The translations under genes and the position numbers were made by a program. DNA of 64,000 nucleotides, from positions 1 through 64,000 of the forward strand of contig NZ_JNZP01000013.1 of the NCBI RefSeq assembly GCF_000725545.1, given 5' to 3'. Below the pieces are notes generated by a model that searched no databases, was not told where the DNA came from, and saw only the letters and a program-made list of their open reading frames with translations. Of the stretch, positions 26,054 to 35,272 are shown piece after piece. Numbering within the stretch: the stretch's first letter is position 1; each line of letters begins with the position of its first letter. This DNA is from Streptomyces exfoliatus. GTDB taxonomy: Bacteria > Actinomycetota > Actinomycetes > Streptomycetales > Streptomycetaceae.

Positions 26054-28156
26054 TCAGCGGCCGTAGACCGGCACGGCGTAGACCCGGCCGCCGCGGGCGA
26101 TGAAGACGCGGTTGCCGGCGGTCGCCAGCTGGTAGGCGCCCTCGCGCGGGACCGTAGCGGTGAAGAGTTCCTCGTTGGTGGTCTTGTGGAGGACGTGGAC
26201 CTTGCTGTTGTCGGGTGAGTGCAGCCACACCGTCGAGCCCGCCACGACAGGAGGGTTGAGGGTGCCGATACCCGAACCCAGTCCGTCCAGGGACGTGTTC
26301 CAGTCCAGAACCGGGCGGTGCATCTCCGGCATGGTGCCGTAGCGGTAGACGCTGTGGCCGACGGTGGCGATGACGTAGTCGCCGTCCGTCACCGGTGTGG
26401 CCCAGCTCTTGTCGCTCCACGCCTCGTCGTCCCACAGGTAGTCGCCGCGTTCGAGCCGACGGGTCATCAAGACGTGGCCGCTGAGGTAGGCGATGTTGTC
26501 GCCGAGGACCGGGATCTCCCCGTCGGTGCCCTGGTTCTTGACGTCCCAGTCCTCCTCGCCCGTCTCCGTGAAGAGCGCGGTCACATGGCCGTCCCTGCCG
26601 TGGATCACCAGCCGTTTCCTGCCCACCGCGGCCTTCGCCGGGCCGGTCGGGAAGCGGGGGGACGGCATCGGGCGTGTCCACGTCGTGGCGAGGGTCCAGG
26701 CGTCGAGCGCGCGGACTTCGTTCTTCGCGGTCACCAGGAAGACGTGGGTGTCGTCGGCCGCCAGGAGGTGGTCGACATCGTTCTGGCTCTGCCAGACGGG
26801 CTTCCCGGTGGAGGCGACGAAGGCGTGTGCGACGCCGTTCTTGTCCACGCCCACGACGAGCCGGTCGGCGACGGAGACGAAACCGGCGGCGGGGTCGATG
26901 CCCTTGGCCCGCCACCGCTCCTTGCCGTTCGTCACGGACAGCGCGAGCAGCCCGCCCTCCGCCGCCTCCATGATCACCACGTCCCTGACGGGGAGCGGAA
27001 CGGGGCCGTTCGGTGCCGCGACCTGCCGGGGCCCCCACAGGGGTTTCGGAGCCGTGCCGTACGGGTTGTCGATGATCGACACGAAGGCCGCCTCCGGCGT
27101 CGGCACGGCGGGCGGCACGTGGGCGGTCGGCGACTCCTTCACCTCCTCGCGGTTCAGCCACCAGGCCCCCGCCCCACCGCCCGCGCCCAGGACCGCCACG
27201 CCCACGGCCGCGCCCGTGAGGAAGCGGCGCCGGGACGGCCTCGCGCCGGGCACGGCGGTCTCCTCGGGGGCCGCGAGGCGCTTCGTGGCCGTCTCGCGCC
27301 GCTTGATGTCCTCGGCGAGCGGCCCCTTGCGCCAGGCGCGGTCGGCGCCCTTCGGCGGGGCGAAGGCCTCGGCCACCTGCGGCGGCGACGGGCGGAACGC
27401 CGGGTCCTTCGCCAGGCACGGGCCGATGAGCTCCTGGAGCTCGGGCGGTACCAGGGTCAGGTCCGGGGCGCCGTGGACGACCTCGTACTGCACCGCCGCC
27501 ACGTGGCCGGCGTCGAACGCGCGCCGGCCGCTCGCCGCGAACGCGAGGACCGCGCCGAGCGAGAACACGTCCGACGCCGGGCCGACGCGCTGCCCGAGGA
27601 CCTGCTCCGGCGCCCCGTACCCCGGCGTGACCGGGATCTGGCCGGTCGTGGTGAGGGTGAGCCCGTGCTCGGGGCGGGCGATGCCGAAGTCGATGATCCG
27701 CGGGCCGGTCGAGGTGAGCACGATGTTCGCCGGCTTGAGGTCGCGGTGGACGAGCCCGGCGGCGTGGATGTCGTACAGGGTGCGGGCGAGGTGGGCGGCG
27801 AGGGCGCGGACCGTCGCCACGTCCATCGGCCCGTGCTCGCGGACGGCGATGTCCAGCGTCGGTCCCGCGAGGAACTCGGCGGCGATCCACGGCCGCCCGC
27901 CCTCCGTCTGGGCGTCGAGGACCCGGGCCACGCCACGGCTCGTCACGGCCCGCGCCATGTCCGCCTCGCGGACGAAGCGCTGGGCGAGGTGCTGGTCGTG
28001 GGCGAGCTCGGGGCGGAGGACCTTGACGGCGGCGGGGGCGCCGGAGCCGTCACGGCCGACGTACACCTTGCCCATGCCGCCCTCGCCGAGGACGCCGAGC
28101 AGGCGGTACGGGCCGAGCCGGAGCGGATCGCCGACGGCGAGGGGCTGCGTGGTCAC
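26054..28156 (-). CDS. Membrane Ser/Thr kinase with PQQ-like propeller (1)
   Basis: 700 residues. N-terminal Hanks-type kinase (about 14-270) with all key residues: GEGGMGKVYV loop, Lys45, HRD at 137-139, DFG starting at Asp156. A short linker leads to SRRRFL (308-313) and one hydrophobic segment (about 314-335). About 350 residues with repeated tryptophan-rich blades (GKERW, GKPVWQ) follow, typical of PQQ/BamB-like beta-propellers. The kinase should face the cytoplasm and the propeller outside. The twin-arginine motif before the membrane segment is unusual. Start is GTG at 28156; tandem 13-base repeats lie upstream. Second gene of a probable three-kinase operon. Confidence 0.88.
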   Translation of the reverse strand: MTTQPLAVGDPLRLGPYRLLGVLGEGGMGKVYVGRDGSGAPAAVKVLRPELAHDQHLAQRFVREADMARAVTSRGVARVLDAQTEGGRPWIAAEFLAGPTLDIAVREHGPMDVATVRALAAHLARTLYDIHAAGLVHRDLKPANIVLTSTGPRIIDFGIARPEHGLTLTTTGQIPVTPGYGAPEQVLGQRVGPASDVFSLGAVLAFAASGRRAFDAGHVAAVQYEVVHGAPDLTLVPPELQELIGPCLAKDPAFRPSPPQVAEAFAPPKGADRAWRKGPLAEDIKRRETATKRLAAPEETAVPGARPSRRRFLTGAAVGVAVLGAGGGAGAWWLNREEVKESPTAHVPPAVPTPEAAFVSIIDNPYGTAPKPLWGPRQVAAPNGPVPLPVRDVVIMEAAEGGLLALSVTNGKERWRAKGIDPAAGFVSVADRLVVGVDKNGVAHAFVASTGKPVWQSQNDVDHLLAADDTHVFLVTAKNEVRALDAWTLATTWTRPMPSPRFPTGPAKAAVGRKRLVIHGRDGHVTALFTETGEEDWDVKNQGTDGEIPVLGDNIAYLSGHVLMTRRLERGDYLWDDEAWSDKSWATPVTDGDYVIATVGHSVYRYGTMPEMHRPVLDWNTSLDGLGSGIGTLNPPVVAGSTVWLHSPDNSKVHVLHKTTNEELFTATVPREGAYQLATAGNRVFIARGGRVYAVPVYGR

Positions 28157-28180
28157 GAGGAGATGCTTTCCGGTGAGGTG

Positions 28181-28245
28181 GGGACGGCGTTCGGGGACGG
28201 CGTTCGGGGATGGCGTTCGGGGATGGCGTTCGGGGATGGCGTTCT
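28181..28245. repeat. 13-base tandem repeat, five copies
   Basis: Five head-to-tail copies of GGGACGGCGTTCG or its one-base variant GGGATGGCGTTCG, the last ending one base short. It occupies most of the gap between the two kinase genes, just upstream of the GTG of the second. Confidence 0.85.
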
Positions 28246-28267
28246 TCCAGGGGGAGGAGGGCGGGGC

Positions 28268-30448
28268 TCACTCGAACGGGATCGCCACCGCGGACGACTC
28301 CCCGGCCCCGATGATGCGGCTCCGCTCCTGGTCCACGACGTAGCGCGAGGCGTCCGTGGGGAAGACCCAGGCCGAGGTGCGGGTCGACAGGTCGACCGCG
28401 CTCAGCCCGCCGCGTACAGGGGCGTAGGCGTACTTCGTGCCGATCACCGGCTTGCTGAGGGTGTCGGGGGCCAGCGGGCGGCTTCCGACCTCCTCCTTCC
28501 AGCGCTCGATGCCGAAGGTGGTCTCGACGGCCACGAGACCCTGTCCGCTCACGTTCGTGTAGACGAGGCTCCCCGCGACGACGGGGATCCCGTAACGCAG
28601 CGGGGCGGTGCCGGTGCCGTACTCCCAGGCGACCGCCCCGTCCGACAGGCGCACCGCCCGGAGACGGTCGCCGCCCGTGTAGACGTGCCGGTCGTCGGTG
28701 GTGAGGTGGCCGGGGATGAACGAGTCGGAATCCACCAGCGGGAGCCGCCGCTTCCACAGCTGTCGGCCCGTGCGCGTGTCCCGCGCCTGGAGGAGGAAGG
28801 TCTCGAGGTCACCGCTGTTCTTGCCGAGGATCAGCTGGTCGCCGACGACCTGGGCGAGCCAGGGCCGCACGCCGTCCCACTCGTAGGGCTGCCGCCACGC
28901 CTCCTTGCCCGTCCGCAGGTCGACGGTGAGCAGGTGCCAGCCGACGTTCTCCGCGTCGAGGTCCCGCTTGCCCAGGCGCGAGGCGGTGAAGAGGAGTCCG
29001 CCGGTCGCGGTGAGGAGCTGCGTGGTCGTTCCGTCGATGCCCTTCAGCTGGATCGTCCGGGCGGCCTCCTTGCCGGTGCGCGGCGCGAGCGTACGGATCT
29101 TCAGGACGCCCGGTCCGTCGAAGTTCCCGTCGGAGAGGTAGTAGTTCGTGCCGTCGGTGGTGATCTGGTGCGGGTGCATGACCGCCGACTCGTTCCAGAG
29201 TTCGCTGCCGTCCTTCGTGTCGACGGCCCGGAAGGAGACGGTCTCGGCGAAGCCCACGACGTCGTCACCGGCGAGCAGCTGGGTGGTCCTCTCCTCGCGG
29301 TCGAGGACGGTGTGCTGCCACAGGGGCGCGGGCGCGCCGTCGGTGGCGGTCGTGGCGGGGACGGCGGTGGGGCCCGTCGGGGCCGGTGTGCCGCCGGTGG
29401 ACCGGCCGGGGTCACGGGAGTTCAGCCACGCCCACCCTCCGGCGCCCGCTCCCGCGAGACCGAGCAGGGAACCTCCGCCCAGAGTGAGGGCGCGGCGGCG
29501 CGACAGGGGGGTGTTCGGGGCGGTCGCCGCCACCGCGGACTCCGCGGGGGCCGGGAGGCGGTGCGGTGCGTGCAGCCAGACGTCGGTCGCGCGGCGGGCG
29601 ATGTCGGCGAGGAGCAGCGGGGGCAGGTGGTCGGCGAACTCGCCGTGGCCGTCGTGGAGATGGTCCACCAGGAAGCCCGTGGTGGGGCGGGCCGCGGGGT
29701 CCTTGGCGAGGCAGGCCGTCAGGAGCGGCAGCAGTGCCTCCGGTACGCCGGTGAGGTCGGGTTCGGCGTAGCGGACGCGGTAGAGGAGGTCGGCGGGGGA
29801 GCCCGTACCGAAGGGGCCGTGGCCGGTGGCGGCGAAGACGAGGACGCCGGCGAGCGCGAACACGTCGCCCGCGGGCGGGTGTTCCTGGCCGCTCGCCTGC
29901 TCCGGCGACATGAAGGCGGGAGTGCCGGCCGCCGCTCCCGTACGCGTGAGGTGGTCGTCGCCGGCCGCGCGGGCGATGCCGAAGTCGATGATCTTCGGGC
30001 CGTACGCGGTGACGAGGACGTTCGACGGCTTGAGGTCGCGGTGGACCACGTCCGAGGCGTGCAGCTGCGCGAGGGCCCCGGCGAGCGCGGCGCCGACGGC
30101 GCGGACGGTGGGCTCCGGCAGCGGGCCGCCGAGCGCGACGGCGTCGTCCAGCGGCGGGCCGAGGACGTACTCGGTGGCCAGCCACGGGGTCTCGGCCAGC
30201 GGATCGGCGTCGACGACGGCCGCGCCGTGGCGGGCGCCGATGATCCGCGCCGCGTCCGTCTCCAGGCGGAAACGGCTGCGGAAGGCGGGGTCGGTGGCGA
30301 GCCGCGCGTGCACGGTCTTCAGGGCGACGGTACGGCCGCCCGGGGTACGCGCCAGATAGACCGTGCCCATGCCGCCGGAGCCGAGGCGGGCGAGGAGACG
30401 GTACGTGGCGACGGTGGCCGGGTCGTCGTGGGTCAGGGGCGACAGCAT
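28268..30448 (-). CDS. Membrane Ser/Thr kinase with PQQ-like propeller (2)
   Basis: 726 residues, same plan as its neighbour: kinase domain (about 16-270) with GSGGMGTVYL, Lys44, HRD at 136-138 and DFG beginning at Asp155; then SRRRAL (316-321), a glycine-rich hydrophobic segment (about 322-342) and a propeller of tryptophan-containing blades (DGSELWNES, GKEAWRQPY, GRQLWKRRL). The kinase looks active. ATG at 30448 lacks a visible ribosome site. Probably one operon with the pseudokinase gene before it and the other kinase after it; the two kinases are paralogues with well-diverged sequences. Confidence 0.88.
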   Translation of the reverse strand: MLSPLTHDDPATVATYRLLARLGSGGMGTVYLARTPGGRTVALKTVHARLATDPAFRSRFRLETDAARIIGARHGAAVVDADPLAETPWLATEYVLGPPLDDAVALGGPLPEPTVRAVGAALAGALAQLHASDVVHRDLKPSNVLVTAYGPKIIDFGIARAAGDDHLTRTGAAAGTPAFMSPEQASGQEHPPAGDVFALAGVLVFAATGHGPFGTGSPADLLYRVRYAEPDLTGVPEALLPLLTACLAKDPAARPTTGFLVDHLHDGHGEFADHLPPLLLADIARRATDVWLHAPHRLPAPAESAVAATAPNTPLSRRRALTLGGGSLLGLAGAGAGGWAWLNSRDPGRSTGGTPAPTGPTAVPATTATDGAPAPLWQHTVLDREERTTQLLAGDDVVGFAETVSFRAVDTKDGSELWNESAVMHPHQITTDGTNYYLSDGNFDGPGVLKIRTLAPRTGKEAARTIQLKGIDGTTTQLLTATGGLLFTASRLGKRDLDAENVGWHLLTVDLRTGKEAWRQPYEWDGVRPWLAQVVGDQLILGKNSGDLETFLLQARDTRTGRQLWKRRLPLVDSDSFIPGHLTTDDRHVYTGGDRLRAVRLSDGAVAWEYGTGTAPLRYGIPVVAGSLVYTNVSGQGLVAVETTFGIERWKEEVGSRPLAPDTLSKPVIGTKYAYAPVRGGLSAVDLSTRTSAWVFPTDASRYVVDQERSRIIGAGESSAVAIPFE

Positions 30449-30518
30449 GGGATGTGTGTGGTCCGTCAGTCCGGGAGGGGAGGGGGAGGAGCAGGGAGGT
30501 GGGGTGGCGTGTCGGCCT

Positions 30519-31460
30519 TCAGGCCCTTGTCGCTGCCACGGCCGGGAGTTCGGCGGCGAGGAGTTCGGAGGACTGGCGGGCGAGGGCGGCGACCACCCGG
30601 CCCGGCAGCCAGCCGGGGGCGAGGAGGCCGCCGGCCGGGTTCAGCGTCGTCGCGTGCCCCGTCGGCGAGGACGACGCGGTCGGCGGCGGGGCCGGCGCGA
30701 ACGTCAGGGCGGCGGCCGTGGGCCGGTCGGCCGGGTCGCGGGCCAGGCAGGAGGCGATCAACGGGCGGAGGCCGGGCGGGATCTCGTCCCGCTCGGGCAC
30801 GGTGTGCCCGGTGGCGGCGTACGCGAGGACGGCGCCGAGCGCGAAGACGTCACCCGGCGGGCGCGGCCGGCCACCCGACGCCTGCTCGGGCGCGAGCGAC
30901 CCCGGGTCGATGCCGGGCAGGCCGGTGCGCGGCTCGCCGTCGGCCGAGGCGGCCCGTACCGCACCGAAGCAGGTCAGCCGGGGGCCGTCCGCGGTGAGCA
31001 GGACGGAGGCGGGGGACACCCCGGCGTGGGTGAGCCCCTGGGCGTGCGCGGCGGCCAGCGCCTCGGCGAGGGCGGCGCCGACGGCGCGGACGGTGGCCTC
31101 GGGCAGCGGGCCGCCGTGGACGGCCAGGGCGACGGGGAGCGGGAGCGCCGGGACGTACGGGCTCGCGTACCAGGGGGGTTCGCCGGGGCCGGCCACGCTC
31201 GTCACCGGAGCGACCCAGGGGCCGATGAGGTGGCGGGCGGCGTCGGCCTCCGCGGCGAACCGGGCGGGGTCGGTGCCGGGCAGTGGGGTGCTGAGCAGCA
31301 CGGTCCGCTCGCCGTCCTCGGTGCGGGCCACGTAGCGGCGGCAGGGCGGTGAGGCGTGCGGCGGGTCGAGGCGGGTGATCAGCCGGTGGGGGCCGAACCG
31401 CCGTGCGGAGTCCTGCGCGGACTTCTGCGTGGACTCCTGCTCTGTGCGCGACCGTTCCAC
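30519..31460 (-). CDS. Pseudokinase of the Ser/Thr kinase family
   Basis: 313 residues. The kinase fold is recognisable through its late part (PEQASGGRPRPPGDVFALGAVLAYAATG, SCLARDPADRPTA), but the catalytic parts are gone. The glycine loop is absent, the beta-3 lysine is replaced (TVLLSTP), HRDLKPxN is HAGVSPAS (145-152) and DFG is CFG (164-166). No membrane segment or propeller. It probably binds or scaffolds the two active kinases encoded downstream. I choose the GTG at 31460, preceded by GGGGGGCAGG; the GTG at 31487 has no ribosome site. Confidence 0.8.
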   Translation of the reverse strand: MERSRTEQESTQKSAQDSARRFGPHRLITRLDPPHASPPCRRYVARTEDGERTVLLSTPLPGTDPARFAAEADAARHLIGPWVAPVTSVAGPGEPPWYASPYVPALPLPVALAVHGGPLPEATVRAVGAALAEALAAAHAQGLTHAGVSPASVLLTADGPRLTCFGAVRAASADGEPRTGLPGIDPGSLAPEQASGGRPRPPGDVFALGAVLAYAATGHTVPERDEIPPGLRPLIASCLARDPADRPTAAALTFAPAPPPTASSSPTGHATTLNPAGGLLAPGWLPGRVVAALARQSSELLAAELPAVAATRA

Positions 31461-31770
31461 CGTTCCTGCCCCCCGTCGTCCCTGCACCCCGTGGCGACGG
31501 GGGCGCGTCGAGCCTATCGAGCGAGGGGCCGGGGGCCGTCCCCGGGAGGTGTTCCGGAGCGGCTGTCACCGCGCGTGGCGGAGGAACGTCCAGGCTGTCC
31601 GGATTGCGAAGGTGAAGCACGCATGCGGACGCCGTGAAGATCCCGGGGAAGCCGCTGATTCCCAGCGGGCAGCGCTCGGCTAGGTGTGCGGGAGGCTACG
31701 ATCGCCCTGATTCCGTGGGCACGGAACTTGCTGGGGCGAAGCCGGAACGAACACCGTCGCGGGGGAGAAC
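31461..31770. other. Divergent intergenic region with one inverted repeat
   Basis: Separates the kinase operon (left) from the WXG gene (right). TACGAT at 31697-31702 could be a rightward -10 box with no good -35. TTCCGTG-GG-CACGGAA (31711-31726) would overlap the first transcribed bases, a place for a repressor. Leftward, TAGGCT in the reverse complement near 31512 may serve the kinases. No gene seen. Confidence 0.4.
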
Positions 31771-32199
31771 ATGTCGTTCGAACAGGAGTGGGCGTCCGTA
31801 CGGTCCACGTCGACGAGCACGGTGAGCACGAGGCTCAACCAGCTCGCCCCCGAGCCCGGCGGCGGTGGCGGCGGCAACGCCGATCTCAGCGTCGACCAGG
31901 ACAAGCTCGGCGCCATCGGCAGCGCCGCGTACGCGCTGCACGGACGGCTGCTGAAGGACGGTGACCACGCGCGTACGAGCACGACGGAGGCGGCGACGGA
32001 CATGTCCGGCCACGGCTTCCGCACCGGGTCCGCGATGTCGACCGTGCAGGAGCGGTGGGACTCGCAACTGAGGACGCTGCTCGACGCCTGCGCCAACATC
32101 TCCAACCACCTCGACTACAGCGCGGCCTCGCACGCCGAGGAAGAGGCGGACATCCAGGCGGCCCTCGCGGCCTCCAGGATCAACGAGTACTTCAAGTAG
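31771..32199 (+). CDS. WXG-superfamily-like small protein
   Basis: 142 residues, two long helical regions joined by a glycine run. RWDSQLRTLLDACANISNHLDYSAASHAEEEADIQ-like heptad helices near 93-127 and the absence of a signal peptide resemble ESX-superfamily proteins often found before large polymorphic proteins in Streptomyces. GGGGGAGAAC precedes the ATG. The large protein gene starts 14 bases after its stop, so the two are probably made together and may pair. Assignment is by shape and context. Confidence 0.7.
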   Translation: MSFEQEWASVRSTSTSTVSTRLNQLAPEPGGGGGGNADLSVDQDKLGAIGSAAYALHGRLLKDGDHARTSTTEAATDMSGHGFRTGSAMSTVQERWDSQLRTLLDACANISNHLDYSAASHAEEEADIQAALAASRINEYFK

Positions 32200-32213
32200 G
32201 CGGGGGACCTGCT

Positions 32214-34547
32214 GTGCTGACCTTCGACAACGTCTACCGGGCGCCCCTCGGCAAGATGAAGGCCGCGGCCGACGACTGGTCCGCGATGAAGGGCAAACTG
32301 GAGAAACTCGCCGACGACGCCCGTACGACGATGGCGGCGAAGGCGAAGGACGACTACTGGCGCGGGGTGAACGCCGAGGTCACGAAGCCGTTCGTGGACA
32401 AGACCGCGAAGGAGTTCGACGACGCGGCCAAGGCGGCCGACGGCATCCACAAGGTCCTGGAGGACGGTTACCACGCCTTCAAGAAGGCGAAGGACGACCT
32501 CACGGCGATCGTGGACACGGAGGCGCCGAAGCAACGCTTCCGGGTGACCTCCCGTGGCAAGGTCGAGGCCGTCGAGCCGCTGTCCTCGACCAAGGACCAG
32601 GGGATGCGGCACGACCCCGACTTCCAGGGCCTGGTCCGCCAGGAGCGCGCCGCGATCGAGGCGATGCAGCGGCGGATCGACGCGATCGTGGAGAGCTGCG
32701 ACGACGCGGACGTGGCCTGCTCCAACGCGCTCAAGGCCAACATCACCGAGGACGGGCACGACTTCAGCGCGCCGAAGTACAAGAGCCTCGACGCCGAGGA
32801 GGCGCAGCGCGCGGTCGACCTGGCGAAGAAGGGCCGGGACATCTCCCACGAGGAGCTGATGCGCCTCAACGAACTGCTGAAGGACAACAGCGGCTCGAAG
32901 GAGTTCTCCCGTACGTTCTACAACGGCCTGGAGGCGAAGGGCGCGCTGGAGTTCTTCGGGCAGCTGTCCACGGACACGTACGACTACGCGAAGGTCGACA
33001 AGCAGCGCCTCGCCGACGTCCAGGAACTCCAGAAGAACCTGGGCCTCAACCTGGCGACGGCGACGCAGGGCGGCGACGCGTGGACCGAGAAGTGGTCCGC
33101 GGACATGCGCAGGCTCGGCACGGAACGCATCCCGCTCGCCAAGTACGACAACAACCCGGCCTTCGGCTACCAGTTGCTCGGCGGCATCATGCGCTACGGC
33201 GACTACGACAAGAAGTTCCTGGTCCCGATCGCCGAGCACGTCACCCAGCTCCACGCGAAGGACCCGTACCTCTTCGCCAACAGCAAGCCGATGATGGCGG
33301 GCGGCCTGCAGAACCAGTACAACCCGTCGGGCGTCAACGGGGCCGGCTTCGACCCGATGATCTCGATGCTGGAGGCGCTGGGGCACAGCCCGGAGGCGTC
33401 GAAGGAGTTCTTCTCGAAGGAACCGACCTCGTACAAGGAGGACGGCAGTGTCGGCGGGACGGTGGACCTGGACGCGAAGAAGGACGACAGTCAGACCAGT
33501 TACCTGGACTACTTCGCGAACAAGGACTACACGTTCTTCGCCGACATCGAAGGGCACAACCCGGACGACCTCACCAAGACCATGGGGTACATGCCGGACG
33601 CCCTGGGCCACGCCCTGGAGGCGGCGACGCTCGGGCACGCGTGGGACGACCCGACGCCGGAACTGAAGCGCGACGAGACCACTGGCAAGATCATGCAGGA
33701 GGTCGTCGCGACGTACGGTGGCGACGCCGAGCTGCTCAAGAAGTGGCAGCCCACGATGGCGGACAGCCTAGGCACCATGGGCGCCGGTTACATCGACGAC
33801 CTCAACTGGGCGCTGGACGACAACCGCTCGGACCGGCCTTTCACCCCGACCAAGGGCCTGGAGGCGCACCCGGAGTTCGGGCGGAGCGCGGCCGTCGGCT
33901 TCCTGAGCACCCTCGGCCAGCACCCGGACGCCTACGCGACGCTGTCCACGGCCGAACGCCTGTACACCACCAGCGTCCTCGAAGCGCAGGTCGGCCCGAA
34001 CGGCAAGATTGACGAGGGGAACGCACAGGCTGCTGTGTACACGGGGGCCACCTTCCAGGGCGTCCTCGACGAGTCACGGGCCAACCAGGTCGAGGCCGAA
34101 GGCATGAAGGCGCACGAGGACTACGAGAAGGAGCAGGCGAAGAAGGCCGGCTGGGTACAGCTCGGCGCCACGGTCGGCATCGCGGCCGGTGTCGCCTTCC
34201 TGCCCGCCACCGCGGCGGTGGGCGCGGCCGCAGTCCTCGTACCGCTCGCGGTCGACACCGGGTCGGGCGTCATGGAGCAGTTGGCCGGGCAGGTCGTCGG
34301 CGACTGGTCGGACAAGTCCGTAGAGGACCACAAGGACAAGACCGAGGAGCAGATCCACGAGGACAACAAGGCCATCTACGAGGCCGGCAGGTACAGCGCC
34401 ACTTCCCCGATGGAGCGGTTCATGTTCGAGCACCGGGACCAGGTGAGCAGCGGCTTCCGGCAGGACATGATCGAGGCCGTGAACAACGGCTACGGACTTG
34501 GCAACGATCATGCGAACCAGACCGGCAACGCCCCTGAGACCGGCTGA
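32214..34547 (+). CDS. Large type VII-associated protein, unrecognised family
   Basis: 777 residues. The N-terminus (MLTFDNVYRAPLGKMKAAADDW) and following 100 residues are helical and charged, like the LXG/WXG-like head of large secreted proteins. Repeated acidic and aromatic segments make up the middle. A glycine/alanine hydrophobic stretch (about 645-685, VGIAAGVAFLPATAAVG) is followed by a charged, non-toxin-like end. I see no nuclease, ADP-ribosyltransferase or other toxin motif. GTG at 32214 with GGGGG upstream; tightly linked to the small WXG-like gene. Possibly a cell-surface or inter-bacterial factor; function unknown. Confidence 0.7.
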   Translation: MLTFDNVYRAPLGKMKAAADDWSAMKGKLEKLADDARTTMAAKAKDDYWRGVNAEVTKPFVDKTAKEFDDAAKAADGIHKVLEDGYHAFKKAKDDLTAIVDTEAPKQRFRVTSRGKVEAVEPLSSTKDQGMRHDPDFQGLVRQERAAIEAMQRRIDAIVESCDDADVACSNALKANITEDGHDFSAPKYKSLDAEEAQRAVDLAKKGRDISHEELMRLNELLKDNSGSKEFSRTFYNGLEAKGALEFFGQLSTDTYDYAKVDKQRLADVQELQKNLGLNLATATQGGDAWTEKWSADMRRLGTERIPLAKYDNNPAFGYQLLGGIMRYGDYDKKFLVPIAEHVTQLHAKDPYLFANSKPMMAGGLQNQYNPSGVNGAGFDPMISMLEALGHSPEASKEFFSKEPTSYKEDGSVGGTVDLDAKKDDSQTSYLDYFANKDYTFFADIEGHNPDDLTKTMGYMPDALGHALEAATLGHAWDDPTPELKRDETTGKIMQEVVATYGGDAELLKKWQPTMADSLGTMGAGYIDDLNWALDDNRSDRPFTPTKGLEAHPEFGRSAAVGFLSTLGQHPDAYATLSTAERLYTTSVLEAQVGPNGKIDEGNAQAAVYTGATFQGVLDESRANQVEAEGMKAHEDYEKEQAKKAGWVQLGATVGIAAGVAFLPATAAVGAAAVLVPLAVDTGSGVMEQLAGQVVGDWSDKSVEDHKDKTEEQIHEDNKAIYEAGRYSATSPMERFMFEHRDQVSSGFRQDMIEAVNNGYGLGNDHANQTGNAPETG

Positions 34548-34578
34548 ACCCCCGCCACCGAATTCACGAGGAATCCTG

Positions 34579-35256
34579 ATGAGAAGAGCGTCCGCCTTCG
34601 TCTCCGCCGTGCTGACCCTGGGGCTGCTTCTCACCGCGTGTGGGAGCGGTGAGGAGCCAGTCAGCGCCATGCGGCAGTGCGAGGACGCACTCTCGCCGAC
34701 GGCGGCCCGTGCGCTTGAGTCGGTGCTCGGCACCAGGGAGTTGAGCCCGGACGGGACCAACGGGCTGGAGCCAACGGTGAAGAAGCTGATCGCAGACCAG
34801 GCCTTCGAGGGGCCGGGCAGGGCGCTTGGCTACACCAAGGCGTGCTCGGCCAGAAGCGAGACTACGCCGCGCTCCAGGATCCAGATCTTTTTCGACCTGT
34901 ACGAGGACGCCAGCCTGTACGACGACGGCTACAAGTGGACGGCCGAAGGCCGGTATCTCTACGGGATGGGCCGGGAGGCGAACGCGGACAACGAGAACGC
35001 GCATCTCTTCATGGGCTGCACCAGCTCGCGGCTTGAGGGGTCGGAGGAGCAGCCGGCCCCCATTCACGGCTGGCTGGAGTTCGACAAGCCGGTCAAGGGC
35101 GCCTACCCCCCCAACACCCCCGCCACCCGCGAGGCCTACCTCACCGTCCTCCACTCCGTCACGCTGGCGGTCGTGAAGGAGCTGGGCTGCGAGAACAACG
35201 CGGGGCTGCCCGAGAAGCCCGTCTTCGAGGCGAAGAAGTGGCGCGGCGAGCAGTAG
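34579..35256 (+). CDS. Small lipoprotein, function unknown
   Basis: 225 residues with a clear lipoprotein signal: basic MRRAS, hydrophobic core, then LLTAC, so it should be anchored by Cys22. The mature part has cysteines (QCEDAL, ACSAR, GCTSS, LGCEN) that may form disulfides. No domain recognised. GAGGAAT lies before the ATG. It follows the large protein gene by 31 bases on the same strand; it may be an immunity or partner lipoprotein for that protein, which is only inference from position. Confidence 0.78.
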   Translation: MRRASAFVSAVLTLGLLLTACGSGEEPVSAMRQCEDALSPTAARALESVLGTRELSPDGTNGLEPTVKKLIADQAFEGPGRALGYTKACSARSETTPRSRIQIFFDLYEDASLYDDGYKWTAEGRYLYGMGREANADNENAHLFMGCTSSRLEGSEEQPAPIHGWLEFDKPVKGAYPPNTPATREAYLTVLHSVTLAVVKELGCENNAGLPEKPVFEAKKWRGEQ

Positions 35257-35272
35257 CCGCGCGGCATACCGC

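Noticed and set aside
30363..31352. Plus-strand open frame of about 330 codons
   Set aside because: Antisense of the pseudokinase and kinase genes, Gly/Arg-rich, no domain.
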